This document shows positions 19,542-30,500 of a stretch of 64,000 nucleotides of DNA, piece after piece (positions within the stretch are counted from its first letter, which is position 1; the number at the start of each line of letters is the position of its first letter). A program made the position numbers and the translations under genes. Where the stretch lies: assembly GCA_901472405.1 (NCBI GenBank), contig LR590463.1, positions 3,100,001 to 3,164,000 of the forward strand, read 5' to 3'. This DNA is from Serratia rubidaea (lineage in GTDB: Bacteria; Pseudomonadota; Gammaproteobacteria; Enterobacterales; Enterobacteriaceae). The notes under the pieces were generated by a model. It was given only the letters and a program-made list of their open reading frames with translations. It ran no database searches and was not told the origin of the DNA.

Positions 19542-20945
19542 CTACTCTATGCCCGGCGTCGGCCTCACCGCATGGTCCGCCGGCCGGCGGCGCAGTCGAT
19601 ATAAATAAGCACCCGCCAGCAGCAGGGTAAACGGAATGCCGAACCACAGCGTCATACGGAAGAAGTCGGTAAACGCGGTGGAAATCATCAGCGCCAGCAT
19701 CAGGCCCGCCCCGAGCAGCGTGGTATAGGGGAACCCCCACAGGCGAAACCTCAGGTGCGTCCCGGCGTGGTGACGCCGGAAAAACAGGTGGGTGATAAAA
19801 ATCATCAGCCAGGTAAAGCAGGCGCCGAATACCGAGATCGACATCATCGCGGCGAAGGATTTCTCCGGCGCCGCCAGGCTGAGTACGATCGACACCACAA
19901 TGCCGATGCATGACATCGCCAGCGCGTTGAGCGGGATACCGCGCCGGCTGACCCGCCCCAGCGCCGCCGGCGCCTGCCCGGCGCGCGCCAGCGAAAACAG
20001 CATACGGGTGGTGATATACAGCTGGCTGTTCATCGCCGACAGGGCGGCAATCAGCACGATAAAGTTAAAGATGCCGCCGGCCGCCGGCAGGTGAATGACG
20101 TTCATCGCCAGCAGAAACGGGCTTTCCCCGGTGCCGGACTGACGCCAGGGCACCAGCGCCAGCATCAGCGCAATCGACAGCATATAGAAGATAAACAGCC
20201 GCAAAATGGTGCCCTTAAAGGCGCTGCGCACCGCCACGACCGGATTCTTCGCCTCGCCGGCGGCGACCGCAATCATCTCGATGCTCAGGTAGCTGAAGAT
20301 GGACACGATCACCGCAAACCACATGCCGCTCAGGCCGAACGGGAAAAAGCCGCCGCCCGCGGTAAAATTGTGCAGGCCGAAGTGCGGGTTGGCGGAAAAG
20401 CTCAGAATGCCGATGCCGATAACGATAAACGCGCCAATCGCCAGCACCTTGATGGTCGACAGCGCGTATTCCACCTGGCCGAAAGACTTCACGCCGACCA
20501 GGTTAATCACCACCACCGCGGCGGAGAACAGCAGCACCCACGGCCAGGCCGGCGTATCCGGGAACCAGAACTGCATATACATGCCGATAGCGGTCACCTC
20601 GGTGCCCACCGCCAGCACCACGCATGACCAGTAGGAGTAGCGCAGTAAAAAACCCCACAGCGGGCTGAGATAAAACTCGGCGTAATCGCCGAACGAGCCG
20701 GAGGTCGGGTGCTGCGAGGTCATCTCCGCCAGACAGCCCATCAGCAGCAGCGCCACCACGCCGCCAATCAGATAGCTCAGCAACACGCTCGGCCCGGCCA
20801 TCTGTATCGCATAAGCGCTGCCGAGAAACAGGCCGGTGCCTATCGCGCCGCCGATGGCCAGCATCGACATCTGTCCGGCCGTCAGCTGCTTTTTCAGTCC
20901 GCCCTGCCGCCTGGCGATCTCATCAAAACGCGCCTGATCTTTCAT
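19542..20945 (-). CDS. Amino acid permease (APC superfamily)
   Basis: 467 residues with about 12 hydrophobic segments and the APC signature near the start (GGAIGTGLFLGSAYAIQMAG, about residues 33-52). It is an inner-membrane amino acid transporter of the GABA/proline/S-methylmethionine-type subgroup; the exact substrate is not readable. Third gene of an operon with the alpha/beta hydrolase and the Rid protein, suggesting uptake of the substrate those enzymes process. Confidence 0.85.
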   Translation of the reverse strand: MKDQARFDEIARRQGGLKKQLTAGQMSMLAIGGAIGTGLFLGSAYAIQMAGPSVLLSYLIGGVVALLLMGCLAEMTSQHPTSGSFGDYAEFYLSPLWGFLLRYSYWSCVVLAVGTEVTAIGMYMQFWFPDTPAWPWVLLFSAAVVVINLVGVKSFGQVEYALSTIKVLAIGAFIVIGIGILSFSANPHFGLHNFTAGGGFFPFGLSGMWFAVIVSIFSYLSIEMIAVAAGEAKNPVVAVRSAFKGTILRLFIFYMLSIALMLALVPWRQSGTGESPFLLAMNVIHLPAAGGIFNFIVLIAALSAMNSQLYITTRMLFSLARAGQAPAALGRVSRRGIPLNALAMSCIGIVVSIVLSLAAPEKSFAAMMSISVFGACFTWLMIFITHLFFRRHHAGTHLRFRLWGFPYTTLLGAGLMLALMISTAFTDFFRMTLWFGIPFTLLLAGAYLYRLRRRPADHAVRPTPGIE

Positions 20946-21113
20946 TATGCTCTACCTTGTTGATGCATGACGGGAAACGGCCGGCCAATAATGCCGGTCG
21001 CGTAAAACAGCCGTTCGGTGAACACAGCAACCCCCGGCCCGATATATTTATCGACCGCAATATTGTTCAAAAAAAATAACGATATCGACGTTGGCGATCT
21101 ATACGTAAATAAT

Positions 21114-21485
21114 TTAATCGCAGGCAGTGACGGTAATTTCTATTTTCATTCCCGGCACCACCAGTTTATCCACAATCACCGTCGAACGATTGGGGTACGG
21201 CGGATTAAAATAGCGTTTATATATCTCATCGAGCAATTTAACGTCGTTCACGTCGGTCAGATAAATAATTACCTGCAGCACGTTATCGCTGTGGCTGTTG
21301 GCGGCGCGCAGCGTCTGCGCCAGATTGTCGAACGTCAGCGCAATCTGCCGCTCCGCCGCGCCGGTTTCGATGCTGCCGTCCGCCCGCACCGGCCCGTGGG
21401 CGGTAAACAGCATGCCGCCGCCGCGCGTCGCCCATGAAAAAGGCTGCCCGATATCCGGCAGCCCGGTGTCAACGATGGTTCTCAT
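21114..21485 (-). CDS. Rid family protein (RidA-like)
   Basis: 123 residues starting MRTIVDTGLPDIGQPFSWA and containing LAQTLRAANSHSDNVLQVIIYLTDV and a C-terminal GMKIEITVTA, the pattern of the YjgF/YER057c/UK114 family that deaminates reactive enamine/imine intermediates. Its start overlaps the stop of the upstream hydrolase (ATGA), so translation is coupled. The typical RidA arginine region is not clear, so it may belong to another Rid subfamily. Confidence 0.8.
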   Translation of the reverse strand: MRTIVDTGLPDIGQPFSWATRGGGMLFTAHGPVRADGSIETGAAERQIALTFDNLAQTLRAANSHSDNVLQVIIYLTDVNDVKLLDEIYKRYFNPPYPNRSTVIVDKLVVPGMKIEITVTACD

Positions 21486-22286
21486 CGGCCATCTTCCCCC
21501 TGTTGCAGTTGTTGAATCAACGCGCCGTCGGCGGCAAACAGCGCGTCCAGCACGTTGTAATGATTGGCGCCGGCCACCGGCTGCAGCCCGACCGTCAGGC
21601 CCTGCTGACGCAGCGCCTGGCAGTAATGTTCGCTTTGCCCGATCAGTTCCGGCAGCTCCAGCGCGCCGTAGTACAGCGTCATCGGCGTAAGCCGCTCGGG
21701 AATATGCCGCGCCGGGCTGAGCGCGGCGATCTCCGCCGCCGTCAGCCGCAGCCGGTGGTTGACGTAGGTCGCCAGCAGCGGCTCCAGTTTCAAAGATGCC
21801 GCTGATGGGGAACACCGCATCAACCAGCGGATGCTGCTGCCAACGGGCGACCAGCTGCCCGCCGGCCGAGTGCCCGGCCAGCCAGACCGGGCCGCGCGGC
21901 GGCCGCTGCGCCAGTCGGCGCTGGATCGCGCTCAGCGCCGCGCCGATTTCTCCATCGATATCCGTCAGCGTCGCCTGCGGCGCGTGGCTATACTCCACCA
22001 GCACCACGTCTATCCCCAGCGCCAACGGCGCTGCGGCGATAAAGGCAAAGTCCTCTTTATTACAAAACTGCCAGTAGCCGCCGTGAATAAATATCAGCGT
22101 GCCAACGGCAGGATGCGGGGAATATAGCCAGTCAAACGTTTGACGCGCTAATTTTCCGTAAGGAATATTAGCGTCATGGTTGAACGCCTGATAAATATCA
22201 CGACTGCGGCGCTGAAATGAGGCCAGAATCTCCGCCTCATTATCCACCGTCGAACCATTATCATAACTCCCCGGCATTAGTTTCAT
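21482..22286 (-). CDS. Alpha/beta hydrolase, arylformamidase-like (one frameshift)
   Basis: An oxyanion-hole motif HGGYW (about residue 68), a nucleophile elbow GHSAGG (about residue 140) and a late His in ANHYNVLD form the expected catalytic set. The HGGYW signature is shared with kynurenine formamidases and related amidases, so an acyl-amide substrate is plausible. At 21788-21790 one extra A breaks the frame; removing it gives GIFELEPLLATYVNHR and 267 residues. First gene of a hydrolase-Rid-permease operon. Confidence 0.75.
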
Positions 22287-22348
22287 ATATTGAACTTTGT
22301 TTATTATTTAATATATGGCTTAACTATTAGCAACCGGCCAAAATGTTG

Positions 22349-22471
22349 TCAAGAAATGAACAGAGGCAATGCGCGCCCGGTAGAATAAAATAAATTATCC
22401 GCCATAAAAGTTTTACCGGTGAAACTTTTCTCCGCCTCCGTTAATCCATCGCCACGCGTCTGAATCGCCAT
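22349..22471 (-). CDS. Candidate small ORF, 40 residues
   Basis: ATG at 22471 with AGGGG about seven bases upstream; the frame encodes 40 residues including TEAEKSFTGKTFMADNLFY and ends at TGA 22349-22351. No family is recognised. It could be chance, as the region also carries the control sequences of both flanking genes. Confidence 0.25.
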   Translation of the reverse strand: MAIQTRGDGLTEAEKSFTGKTFMADNLFYSTGRALPLFIS

Positions 22472-22495
22472 GCATAGCCCCTGCGGGTATATCGC

Positions 22496-22558
22496 TTAAC
22501 TGTGATTGCGCTCGCTGACGCAGGCGTCGCTAAGTGCTTGAATAGTCGCCGTGCGCAT
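22496..22558 (-). CDS. Candidate leader-like small ORF, 20 residues
   Basis: ATG at 22558 preceded by GGGAGG at good spacing, encoding MRTATIQALSDACVSERNHS and stopping at 22496-22498. The strong ribosome site is the only support. It lies 24 bases upstream of the 40-codon frame on the same strand. Confidence 0.25.
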   Translation of the reverse strand: MRTATIQALSDACVSERNHS

Positions 22559-22665
22559 TTTTATGCCTCCCGCTTAAAACACTTGCTATCACGGCCGGCT
22601 TTGCGGCATTTTTACTCAGGCAAGCCTGACGCTACCGTACCCATAAGCATTGATGAGTGCCCACG

Positions 22666-23454
22666 ATGATTAAATGGCCATGGAAAACCACGCCCTCTCC
22701 GGCGCTGACGCCCGACCAGTGGCAGGAAGCGCTGGCTATTCCGCTGCTGATGCCGCTTGACGACGATGAGCGCCGCCGGCTGGCGGAGCTGGCTGCAAAG
22801 CTGCTGCAGCAAAAGCGCATCGTGCCGCTGCAGGGGCTGGCGCTGACGCCGCTGATGCAGATGCGTATCGCCCTGCTGTTCGCCCTGCCGGTGCTGGAGC
22901 TGGGGGTCGACGTGCTGGACGGCTTTAATGAGATCCTGCTGTATCCCTCGCCGTTTGTGGTGGAAGAAGAGTGGCAGGACGATCTGGGGCTGGTGCATTC
23001 CGGGCCGGTGGTGCAGTCCGGACAGAGCTGGGAACAAGGCCCCATCGTGCTGAACTGGCAGGACGTGCAGGACTCGTTCGATCTGTCCGGGTTTAACCTG
23101 GTGATCCACGAGGCGACGCATAAGCTGGATATGCGTAACGGCGGCGTCGCCAACGGCGTACCGCCGATGCCGCTGCGCGAGGTGGCGCTCTGGGAGCACG
23201 AGCTGCACGGCGCGATGGACGCCATTCAGGACGAAATCGATCTGGTCGGCGAGGAAGCCGCCAGCATCGACGCCTATGCCGCCAGCGACCCCGCCGAGTG
23301 CTTCGCGGTGCTGTCGGAATATTTCTTCAGCGCGCCGGACCTGCTGGCCCAGCGCTTCCCGGCGTTATACCCGCAGTTCTGCCGTTTCTACCGTCAGGAT
23401 CCGCTGGCGCGGCTGCAGCGCTGGCAGGCCGCGCACGGCGATGGCGACGCGTGA
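22666..23454 (+). CDS. mtfA: MtfA, Mlc titration factor and zinc aminopeptidase
   Basis: 262 residues starting MIKWPWK, as in E. coli MtfA. Zinc motif HEATHKLD (HExxH) near residue 149 with the downstream third-ligand region in [14 protein letters not shown]. MtfA binds the repressor Mlc and so modulates ptsG expression. ATG 22666 is preferred over GTG 22657 by alignment to the E. coli protein. The neighbouring tRNA-Asn matches the E. coli mtfA-asnT arrangement. Confidence 0.93.
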   Translation: MIKWPWKTTPSPALTPDQWQEALAIPLLMPLDDDERRRLAELAAKLLQQKRIVPLQGLALTPLMQMRIALLFALPVLELGVDVLDGFNEILLYPSPFVVEEEWQDDLGLVHSGPVVQSGQSWEQGPIVLNWQDVQDSFDLSGFNLVIHEATHKLDMRNGGVANGVPPMPLREVALWEHELHGAMDAIQDEIDLVGEEAASIDAYAASDPAECFAVLSEYFFSAPDLLAQRFPALYPQFCRFYRQDPLARLQRWQAAHGDGDA

Positions 23455-23509
23455 TGACGCCCGCCCTGCTCAGTTGCTGAGCAGTTGAATCAAAAGCGCT
23501 AAATTAGCG

Positions 23510-23538
23510 TTGACACACCCGGGGCGGCTGGATATGAT
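23510..23538 (+). promoter_or_regulatory. Sigma-70 promoter of the first tRNA-Asn
   Basis: TTGACA at 23510-23515 and TATGAT at 23533-23538 with a 17-base spacer, followed by a GC-rich GCGCCCC discriminator, typical of a stable RNA promoter under stringent control. Confidence 0.85.
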
Positions 23539-23556
23539 GCGCCCCGTTCACACGAT

Positions 23557-23632
23557 TCCTCTGTAGTTCAGTCGGTAGAACGGCGGACTGTTAATCCGTA
23601 TGTCACTGGTTCGAGTCCAGTCAGAGGAGCCA
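23557..23632 (+). tRNA. tRNA-Asn (GTT)
   Basis: 76 bases from TCCTCTGTAG to an encoded GCCA end, with the D-loop AGTTCAGTCGGTAGA, anticodon GTT at 23590-23592, the T-loop GGTTCGAGTCC, and pairing acceptor arms TCCTCTG/CAGAGGA. It matches the enterobacterial tRNA-Asn. A second identical copy lies at 53894. Confidence 0.98.
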
Positions 23633-23641
23633 TATTTAGAA

Positions 23642-23674
23642 AAGCCCGCTTAAGGAAACTTAAGCGGGCTTTTT
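23642..23674 (+). terminator. Rho-independent terminator of tRNA-Asn
   Basis: Perfect 13-base stem (AAGCCCGCTTAAG with its complement), GAAA loop, and a T-run, starting ten bases after the tRNA. Confidence 0.92.
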
Positions 23675-24559
23675 GCTTAACAGCGAGTCAATCCGACGCC
23701 CCGTTCCCGACCGATGTTTTAATTGCCACATCCGATATATTACCCGCCACGCGTCCTGCCTGGTAATAACGAAATTAATTATCACCTCAACCGATGCATC
23801 TGTGAATAACGCAACAATTAATTTTCCTGCTAATTGTTTTTAGCGTGATTAACGATAGTCTCCCTCTACCGTGATATCTTCAATAAAAAACGCCGCTTCC
23901 CGTCATAAAACATCATCACCCCGCCTTTTCGCGTTATTCATTTTCGTTCGAAAGGTCATGCCGGCCCAATCATAACTCTGCGAAAAATCAAGTAACGCTA
24001 CAGATAACCAGCCCGCCCTTCATCAGATAAAATGGAGATAACGGGCAGCGCCTGCAGCGGCACATTCATATAAAAGTCAAAAAAATATAATAAAAACAAT
24101 AACAAGCGAATTAACACGAGGCAAAGCAATGGGTTAACAGTTGGATAACATTTTGTAACATGTAATGCGCGTTAACCATTTGCCTTACCGATCGCTATTG
24201 AATATAGTCAATGCGTTAATTAAATTCATTATTGTTGTGCATAATAATACCGTTTTCAGAGGACGGAAATTTACAATGCGACACACTTAGCCCCAACGTA
24301 AACACCCGCACAGGCAGATCTATTATCTCTAAAATAATAAGAGCGGGCTGCCCCTTGCCCGAACCCACTGCCCCCGTGTAACACACAGTGAACGAAACTG
24401 ATCATTAAGCCGTTGAACCGTCTGATTATGTCGGAACGGGGGGATTGTTGCGCCCAACCGATATGTTCAGGAAAAGCGTCAGCGTTGGCAGCGGCCTGTA
24501 TCGCTATAAATGAACGCAACCAAGTATCCATTTATCTCTTAGCGCAAACTGGAATGACA
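23675..24559. other. AT-rich spacer upstream of the NRPS cluster
   Basis: About 885 bases without a convincing gene and clearly more AT-rich than the flanks. It contains several short dyads (for example ATTGA with TCAAT around 24196-24211, and GTTAAC at about 24132 and 24170) and a short AGAGGACGG site near 24259 followed only by a four-codon frame. An 86-codon minus-strand frame (24271-24531) has no support. It is the likely control region of the cluster and a possible H-NS target, the latter inferred only from base composition. Confidence 0.45.
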
Positions 24560-27500
24560 ATGTCATTAAATAAACTTACGCCGGCACAGCGTGCAATTTG
24601 GGCCGCTGCCAAACTTGATACGGAAAACTTTCGCTTCAATGCGAGTTTCTTTCTTGATTTAGGGGATGACCTCTGCTTGAACAGCATTGACTCCGCCCTG
24701 AACCGGCTCGGCGAAGAAGCCGAGTTACAACGCGTCTGTGTCCAGGAGACGGAAGATGATGTCGTCCAGTCACCGCACTTCCCCGCCCGCGCGCTGATTT
24801 TTCACCACCGCTTTGCCGAAATGACGCAGGCCCGGCAGTGGATGGCGCAACAAACCCGCCTCCCTTTCGCGCTGGACGGCTCAGCGCCGTTGTTGCAATG
24901 GCACCTGATCGCGCTGGAAACGGGACAAACGCTGCTTTACTGCAAATATCACCACCTGGTGCTTGATGGTTATGGCCAATCTCTACTGACGGCGCGCCTG
25001 GCGGAAATCTATAACGCCGAGCGGCATAATACGCCGGTGCCGCCGTCCCGCTGGGTCAGCAACGACGCCTGGTTTAATCATAGCGATAATTACGCCGCCG
25101 GTCCCCGCAGCCAGCGCGACCGGGATTTCTGGACAACGCATCTGGCGCACGCCGAAGGGTCGACCACCCTGGGCGCACGGAAATCCACATTCGCCAGAGA
25201 CCTGCTGCAAATCAGACATACCGTCGACGACGATCTCTACCAACAGATTACCGCCTCCTCATCCGCCCATACCGCTTCGCCGTCACAGCTACTTCTGGCG
25301 CTCTTCGCCGCCTACTGCCATCGCCTGACCCAACAACAGCATATCCATCTTGGGCTGGCGGTCACCGGACGCGCCAATCAGATCGCCCTGCAAAAGCCGG
25401 CCATGCACGCCAATGAAGTACCGCTGCGGCTGTCATTTGACGGTATCGACAGCTTTGAGCAACTGACGCAACATGCCCGCCAGCTGCTGGCGCAGGCAAT
25501 TAAACACCAGCAATACCGCAATGAGGATATCCACCGGGCGCTGGGACTGGGGGCGCCGGAGGATAAACTGACCCACACGCTGCTCAATATTATCTCGTTT
25601 GAGCAGCCCTCGTGTTTGGCGATCGCCAGGTCGAATGTCATCAGTTCACCACCGGGCCGATAGCCGATCTGACCCTGACGATCTTTATCCGCCGCCACGG
25701 CATCGAATTGCTGTGGGACGCCAACCCGGATAACCACAGCGCCGAGCTGCTCCAGCGTCATGCCGACCGGCTGATGCAATTTATGCGCTGGTGTCTGACC
25801 CACCAGGCTATCGACTGCCCGGCGCAAACGCTGTTGCTGCCGGCAGACCAGCAGGCCCTGCGCGCATTCAACCAGACCTCGCGCCCGTACGATCTGCACC
25901 GGACATTACCGCAATACATTGACCGTCAGGCGCAGCAAACGCCGGACGCCATCGCGCTGCAGTTTGGCGACGATACCCTGAGTTACCGCGCGCTGATCCA
26001 GCGCAGTGAAACCTGGGCGCGTAATCTGTTGGCGCACGGCGTCCGGCCCGGCGACGCCGTCGGCCTGTACGGCGAACGTTCGCTGGCCATGACCGTCGCG
26101 CTGCTCGCCATTCAAAAGGCCGGCGCAGCCTATGTGCCCCTTGACCCGGAACTGCCGAGGGCGCGCCTGCAGACCCAGCTTGAACAGGCCGCCATCCGCA
26201 CCCTGATCTATCTGGATACGCCGCCGGCGCTGGATGCCGCCGTACAGGAAATTCACGCCGGCGCCCTGTCCGATCACCGGCCGGACATCAGCCTGCCCGC
26301 TCCGTCACCGGATGCCGCCGCGTATATTATTTTTACCTCGGGCTCGACCGGCCAGCCCAAAGGCGTCGTCGTCAGCCATCGCGCGATCGCCAACCGCATT
26401 TTATGGATGCAGGAAGCTTATGCGCTCACCCCGCGCGATCGCGTCCTGCAAAAAACCCCGTTTACCTTCGACGTCTCGGTATGGGAGTTCTTCTGGCCGC
26501 TGATTGTCGGCGCAACGCTGGTGGTCGCGCCGCCGGGCAGCCATAAGGATCCGCGCCGGCTCATCGCCCTGCTGCAAACCGCGCAGATCAGCACCATGCA
26601 CTTTGTGCCGCCGATGCTGGACCTGTTTTTAGCCGAGCTTAACGGTCAACCGCTGCCGGCTTTGCGCCTGCTGTTCTGCAGCGGCGAAGCGTTAAAAATC
26701 GCCAGCGTCGAACGGACGCATCAGCATCTGCCCCACTGTGCGCTGCATAATCTGTATGGCCCAACCGAAGCGGCGGTCGATGTCAGTTACTGGCATTGCG
26801 CGGCCGCAGCCGTACCGGCCAGCAGCGTGCCGATCGGCTACCCAGTCGCCAATACCCAGCTTTGGGTGCTGGATGCGCAGCAGCGTCCGCTGCCGCCGGG
26901 CAGCGTCGGCGAGCTGTATATCGGCGGGGTGCAGCTTGCCGAAGGCTATATCAATCAGCCGACGCTGAGCGCCCAGCGCTTCCTGCCGCTGCCCGCCTCG
27001 CTAAAACCGCTGGCGCCGCAAGGTGAAAAACTGTACCGCACCGGAGATCTGGTCTGCCTGACGGAGCTGCGGGGCCTGGAGTTTTTAGGCCGTATCGACC
27101 ATCAGGTGAAAATCCGCGGGCTGCGTATCGAACTGGGAGAAATCGAGGCCCAGCTGATGGCGCTGCCGCAGGTAAAACATGCGGTGGTCTCGACGCACCG
27201 CAGCGGCGCCGACGCCGCACAGCTGGTCGGCTATCTGGTGCTGGACAACGCGGATGACGACCCGACCGCGGCGCAGCACATTGCGCGCCGGCTCGGCAGC
27301 GTCCTCCCGGAGTATATGGTGCCCGCGCTGTGGGTCATGCTGCCGACGCTGCCTTACCTCAGCAACGGCAAGGTCAACCGCAAAGCGCTGCCGGCCCCTG
27401 AGCAACAACCGGCTGCGGAAGCTGCGGCGCTGACGGCGGATGAGCAACGGGTCGCCGCCGTATGGCGGCAGGTGCTGCAACGTGACGACATCGCCCCGGA

Positions 27501-30500
27501 CGCCGCATTTTACAGCCTGGGCGGCGACTCGATGATGGCGATTCGGGTGCGCAGCGCCCTGGAGAAGGCGGGCTACGCCGTCGAACTGAGCGCCCTGTAC
27601 CGCAACCCCAACCTGCGCCAGTTAGCCAAACAGCTCACGCCGTTCCAGGCGCAACAGCACGTCGCCATCGCGCCATTCTCGCTGCTCAGTGAACAGGACC
27701 GGCAAAGTATGCCCGCCGGGCTGGAAGACGCCTATCCGCTGTCCGCCATGCAAAAATCGATGGCCTGGCAGGCGGAAATCGAACGCGACACCTCGGTCTA
27801 CCGCGTCGTCACCTCATTAACCGTGGAGCTCGCGCTGGAGCCGGCGCTGCTGCAACAGGCGGTAGAAGAAACCTGCCGGCGTCACCCGCTGCTGCGCAGC
27901 AGCTTCGACCTCTCCAGCTACAGCCAGCCCGTGCAACTGGTGCACCCGCAGGCGCCGGTCAGCATCGCGGCGGAAACGTCGCTGAGCCATCTGGCGCCGG
28001 CGCAGCAGCAGGCGTTTATCCAAAACTGGGTTGAGCAGGCGAAATTCCGCCACCTGCCGCTGAATAACGCGCCCTGCCTGACGTTCCACACTCACGCACT
28101 GCACCCGCAACGTTTCCAGCTTTCCGTGATTGAGCACCATGTGGTGCTGGACGGCTGGAGCGACCTGCTGATGCTGGACGAAATCGTCGAGAATTACCGC
28201 GAACTGCAGGCGGGACGTCAGCCGCAACGTGACGCGCTACAGAGTCATTACCGCGATTTTATCGCGGCGGAACTGCAAATCATGCAGGATCCGCAGGCCG
28301 CAGCCTATTGGCAAACCCAACTTGCCGAACTGAACCCTGCGCCGCTGCCGCGTCGGGAAGCGGTATCCGCCACCCGGCATAAATGCGTACGCGCGCCATT
28401 GCCGCCGGCGCTGACGCCCGCCCTCCATGCGCTGGCGGCGGCCCATCAGCTCCCTCTGAAAGCGCTGCTGGTCGCCGCACACCTTAAAGTGCAGGCCGTG
28501 CTGACAGGACAAACGGCGGTCGCCACCGGGCTGGTGTTCAACGGACGGCCCGCCGCACAGGACGCCGACAAAATGATTGGCGTCTTCCTGAATACGCTGC
28601 CGCTGGCCCTGTCGCTGGAGACGGAGTCATTTGTCGCACTGGCCGAGCGCATCGCACGCTTCGAGGCCGACTCCTGGCGCTGGGGCCGCTACCCGCTGAC
28701 AGCTATGCAGCGCGACTATGGCCAGGAAATCGTGCTGGACAGTTACATCAACTATATGGACTTCCACCGTAGCTGGGGGATGAGAACTCGGTGATTTCCC
28801 AGGCTTTCGGCGTGGCCGACACCAACTTTACGCTGGCGGTCAACTATCTGATGGATCCCGTCAGTCAGCAGCTGTCGCTCTGGTTCGACTGTAATATCGG
28901 CCAGCTCAGCGAAACCCTGTGCGATCTGCTGCCGGACTATTATCTGCGGGCGCTGCAACAGATGGTCGCCGCGCCGCTGCAAGCGGTGCTGACCGCCCCG
29001 CTGATGCCGTCCGTCCAGGAGACGTTGCTGCAGCAGTGGAATCAAACCGCCGTCAACTATCAGGCTGACGACTGCGCCTACCGCCAGTTCGAACGTCAGG
29101 CGCAGCAACATCCGGATCGGGAGGCGCTGTGCTGTCGCGATGAGCGCGTCAGCTTTGACGAGCTCAATCAGTTGGCCAACGCCATGGCGGCGCGGCTGCA
29201 GGACGCCGGCGTCAAACCGGGAGCGTTGGTCGGGGTCTGTCTGCGCCGCAGCATTGAACTGGTGGCCAGCCTGATCGCCATCCATAAAGCCGGCGCGGCC
29301 TGGCTGCCGCTGGATCCCGATTACCCCGCTGAACGGCTGGACTATATCGTGAAGGACGCCGGTCTGGCCTGTCTGGTGACCCAGCGCGACACCCCGCAAC
29401 TGCCGGTATCCACCCGTATCGAGTGGCCGTCCTACCGCGAATTGCTCGGGCAGCGTCATCACAACCCGCAGCCGCTGGCGCAGCACGATACGCCGGCCTA
29501 TATCATTTATACCTCCGGCTCCACCGGTCAGCCGAAAGGCACCGTTATCCTGCAGAAAAACCTGACCAACTTCCTGATCGGTATGGATGGTGCGGTCGGC
29601 TGCCGGCCGGACGACAGCCTGCTGGCGCTGACCAGTATTTCGTTTGATATTTCCGTTCTGGAGATTTTCTGGCCGCTGACACGCGGCGCCAGCGTGGTGC
29701 TGGCGCCGGAAAATCTGATCAACAACCTGGCGCCGCAGGAGAACGCCCGCGAGCGCAGCCTGGACTTCAGCCTGTTCTTCTTTGGCGCGGCAACCAATAA
29801 CGAACGTCGTCAGGAGGGATACCAGCTGGTGATGGACGCGGCGCGCTATGCCGACGCCCATGGGTTTAAAGCCGTCTGGACACCGGAGCGCCACTTCCAC
29901 GCCTTCGGCGGTCTTTACCCGAACCCGTCCGTGATGTCCGCGGCGTTGGCAAGCGTGACCCAGCGCGTCGAGCTGCGCTGCGGCAGCGTTGTCGCGCCGC
30001 TGCACGATAGCCTGCGGCTGGCCGAAGAGTGGGCGCTGGTTGATAACCTGTCCGCCGGCCGCGTCGGGCTGGCCTTCGCCTCCGGCTGGAATACCAACGA
30101 TTTTGCCCTGGCGCCGGACAGTTACCCGCAGCGTAAAACCGTCATGCTGAAAAAGCTCAAAGAGCTGCGCACCCTGTGGCAAGGCGGCAGTTTGCGCCGC
30201 GTGAACGGCAGCGGGCAAGAGGTCGACCTGACGGTGTACCCGTCTCCAGTGCGGAGCGAGCTGCCGATCTGGTTCACCTCCTCCGGCGATATCACCACCT
30301 TCGAGCTGGCGGGTACGTACGGCGTCAATCTGCTGACGCACCTGCTGGGGCAGGATACTGTACAGCTTGAACAAAAGATTGCCGCCTATCGTCAGGCATG
30401 GCGCAGCGCCGGTCATCCGGGAGACGGACACGTCACCTTGATGATCCATACCTTCCTGCTGCCGGATGAACAGCTCGCCAAGTCGGTGGCCAAAGGCCCC

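Larger units (their letters stand above)
22287..22665. other. Spacer between the hydrolase operon and mtfA
   Basis: 379-base divergent intergenic region. AT-rich next to the hydrolase start, more balanced toward mtfA. It contains two short minus-strand reading frames with reasonable ribosome sites (listed separately). I see no RNA gene or repeat. Confidence 0.4.

Noticed and set aside
21114..22286. Fusion of a hydrolase and a Rid protein in a single 390-residue chain
   Set aside because: The middle of this frame is low-complexity out-of-frame translation; removing one A at 21788-21790 gives two normal proteins with an ATGA overlap.
24271..24531. 86-codon minus-strand frame upstream of the NRPS
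   Set aside because: No ribosome site, no recognisable domain, unusual composition, and it lies in the likely promoter region.
28752..30449. 565-codon antisense frame in the NRPS
   Set aside because: Shadow of the adenylation domain coding strand with no domain of its own.
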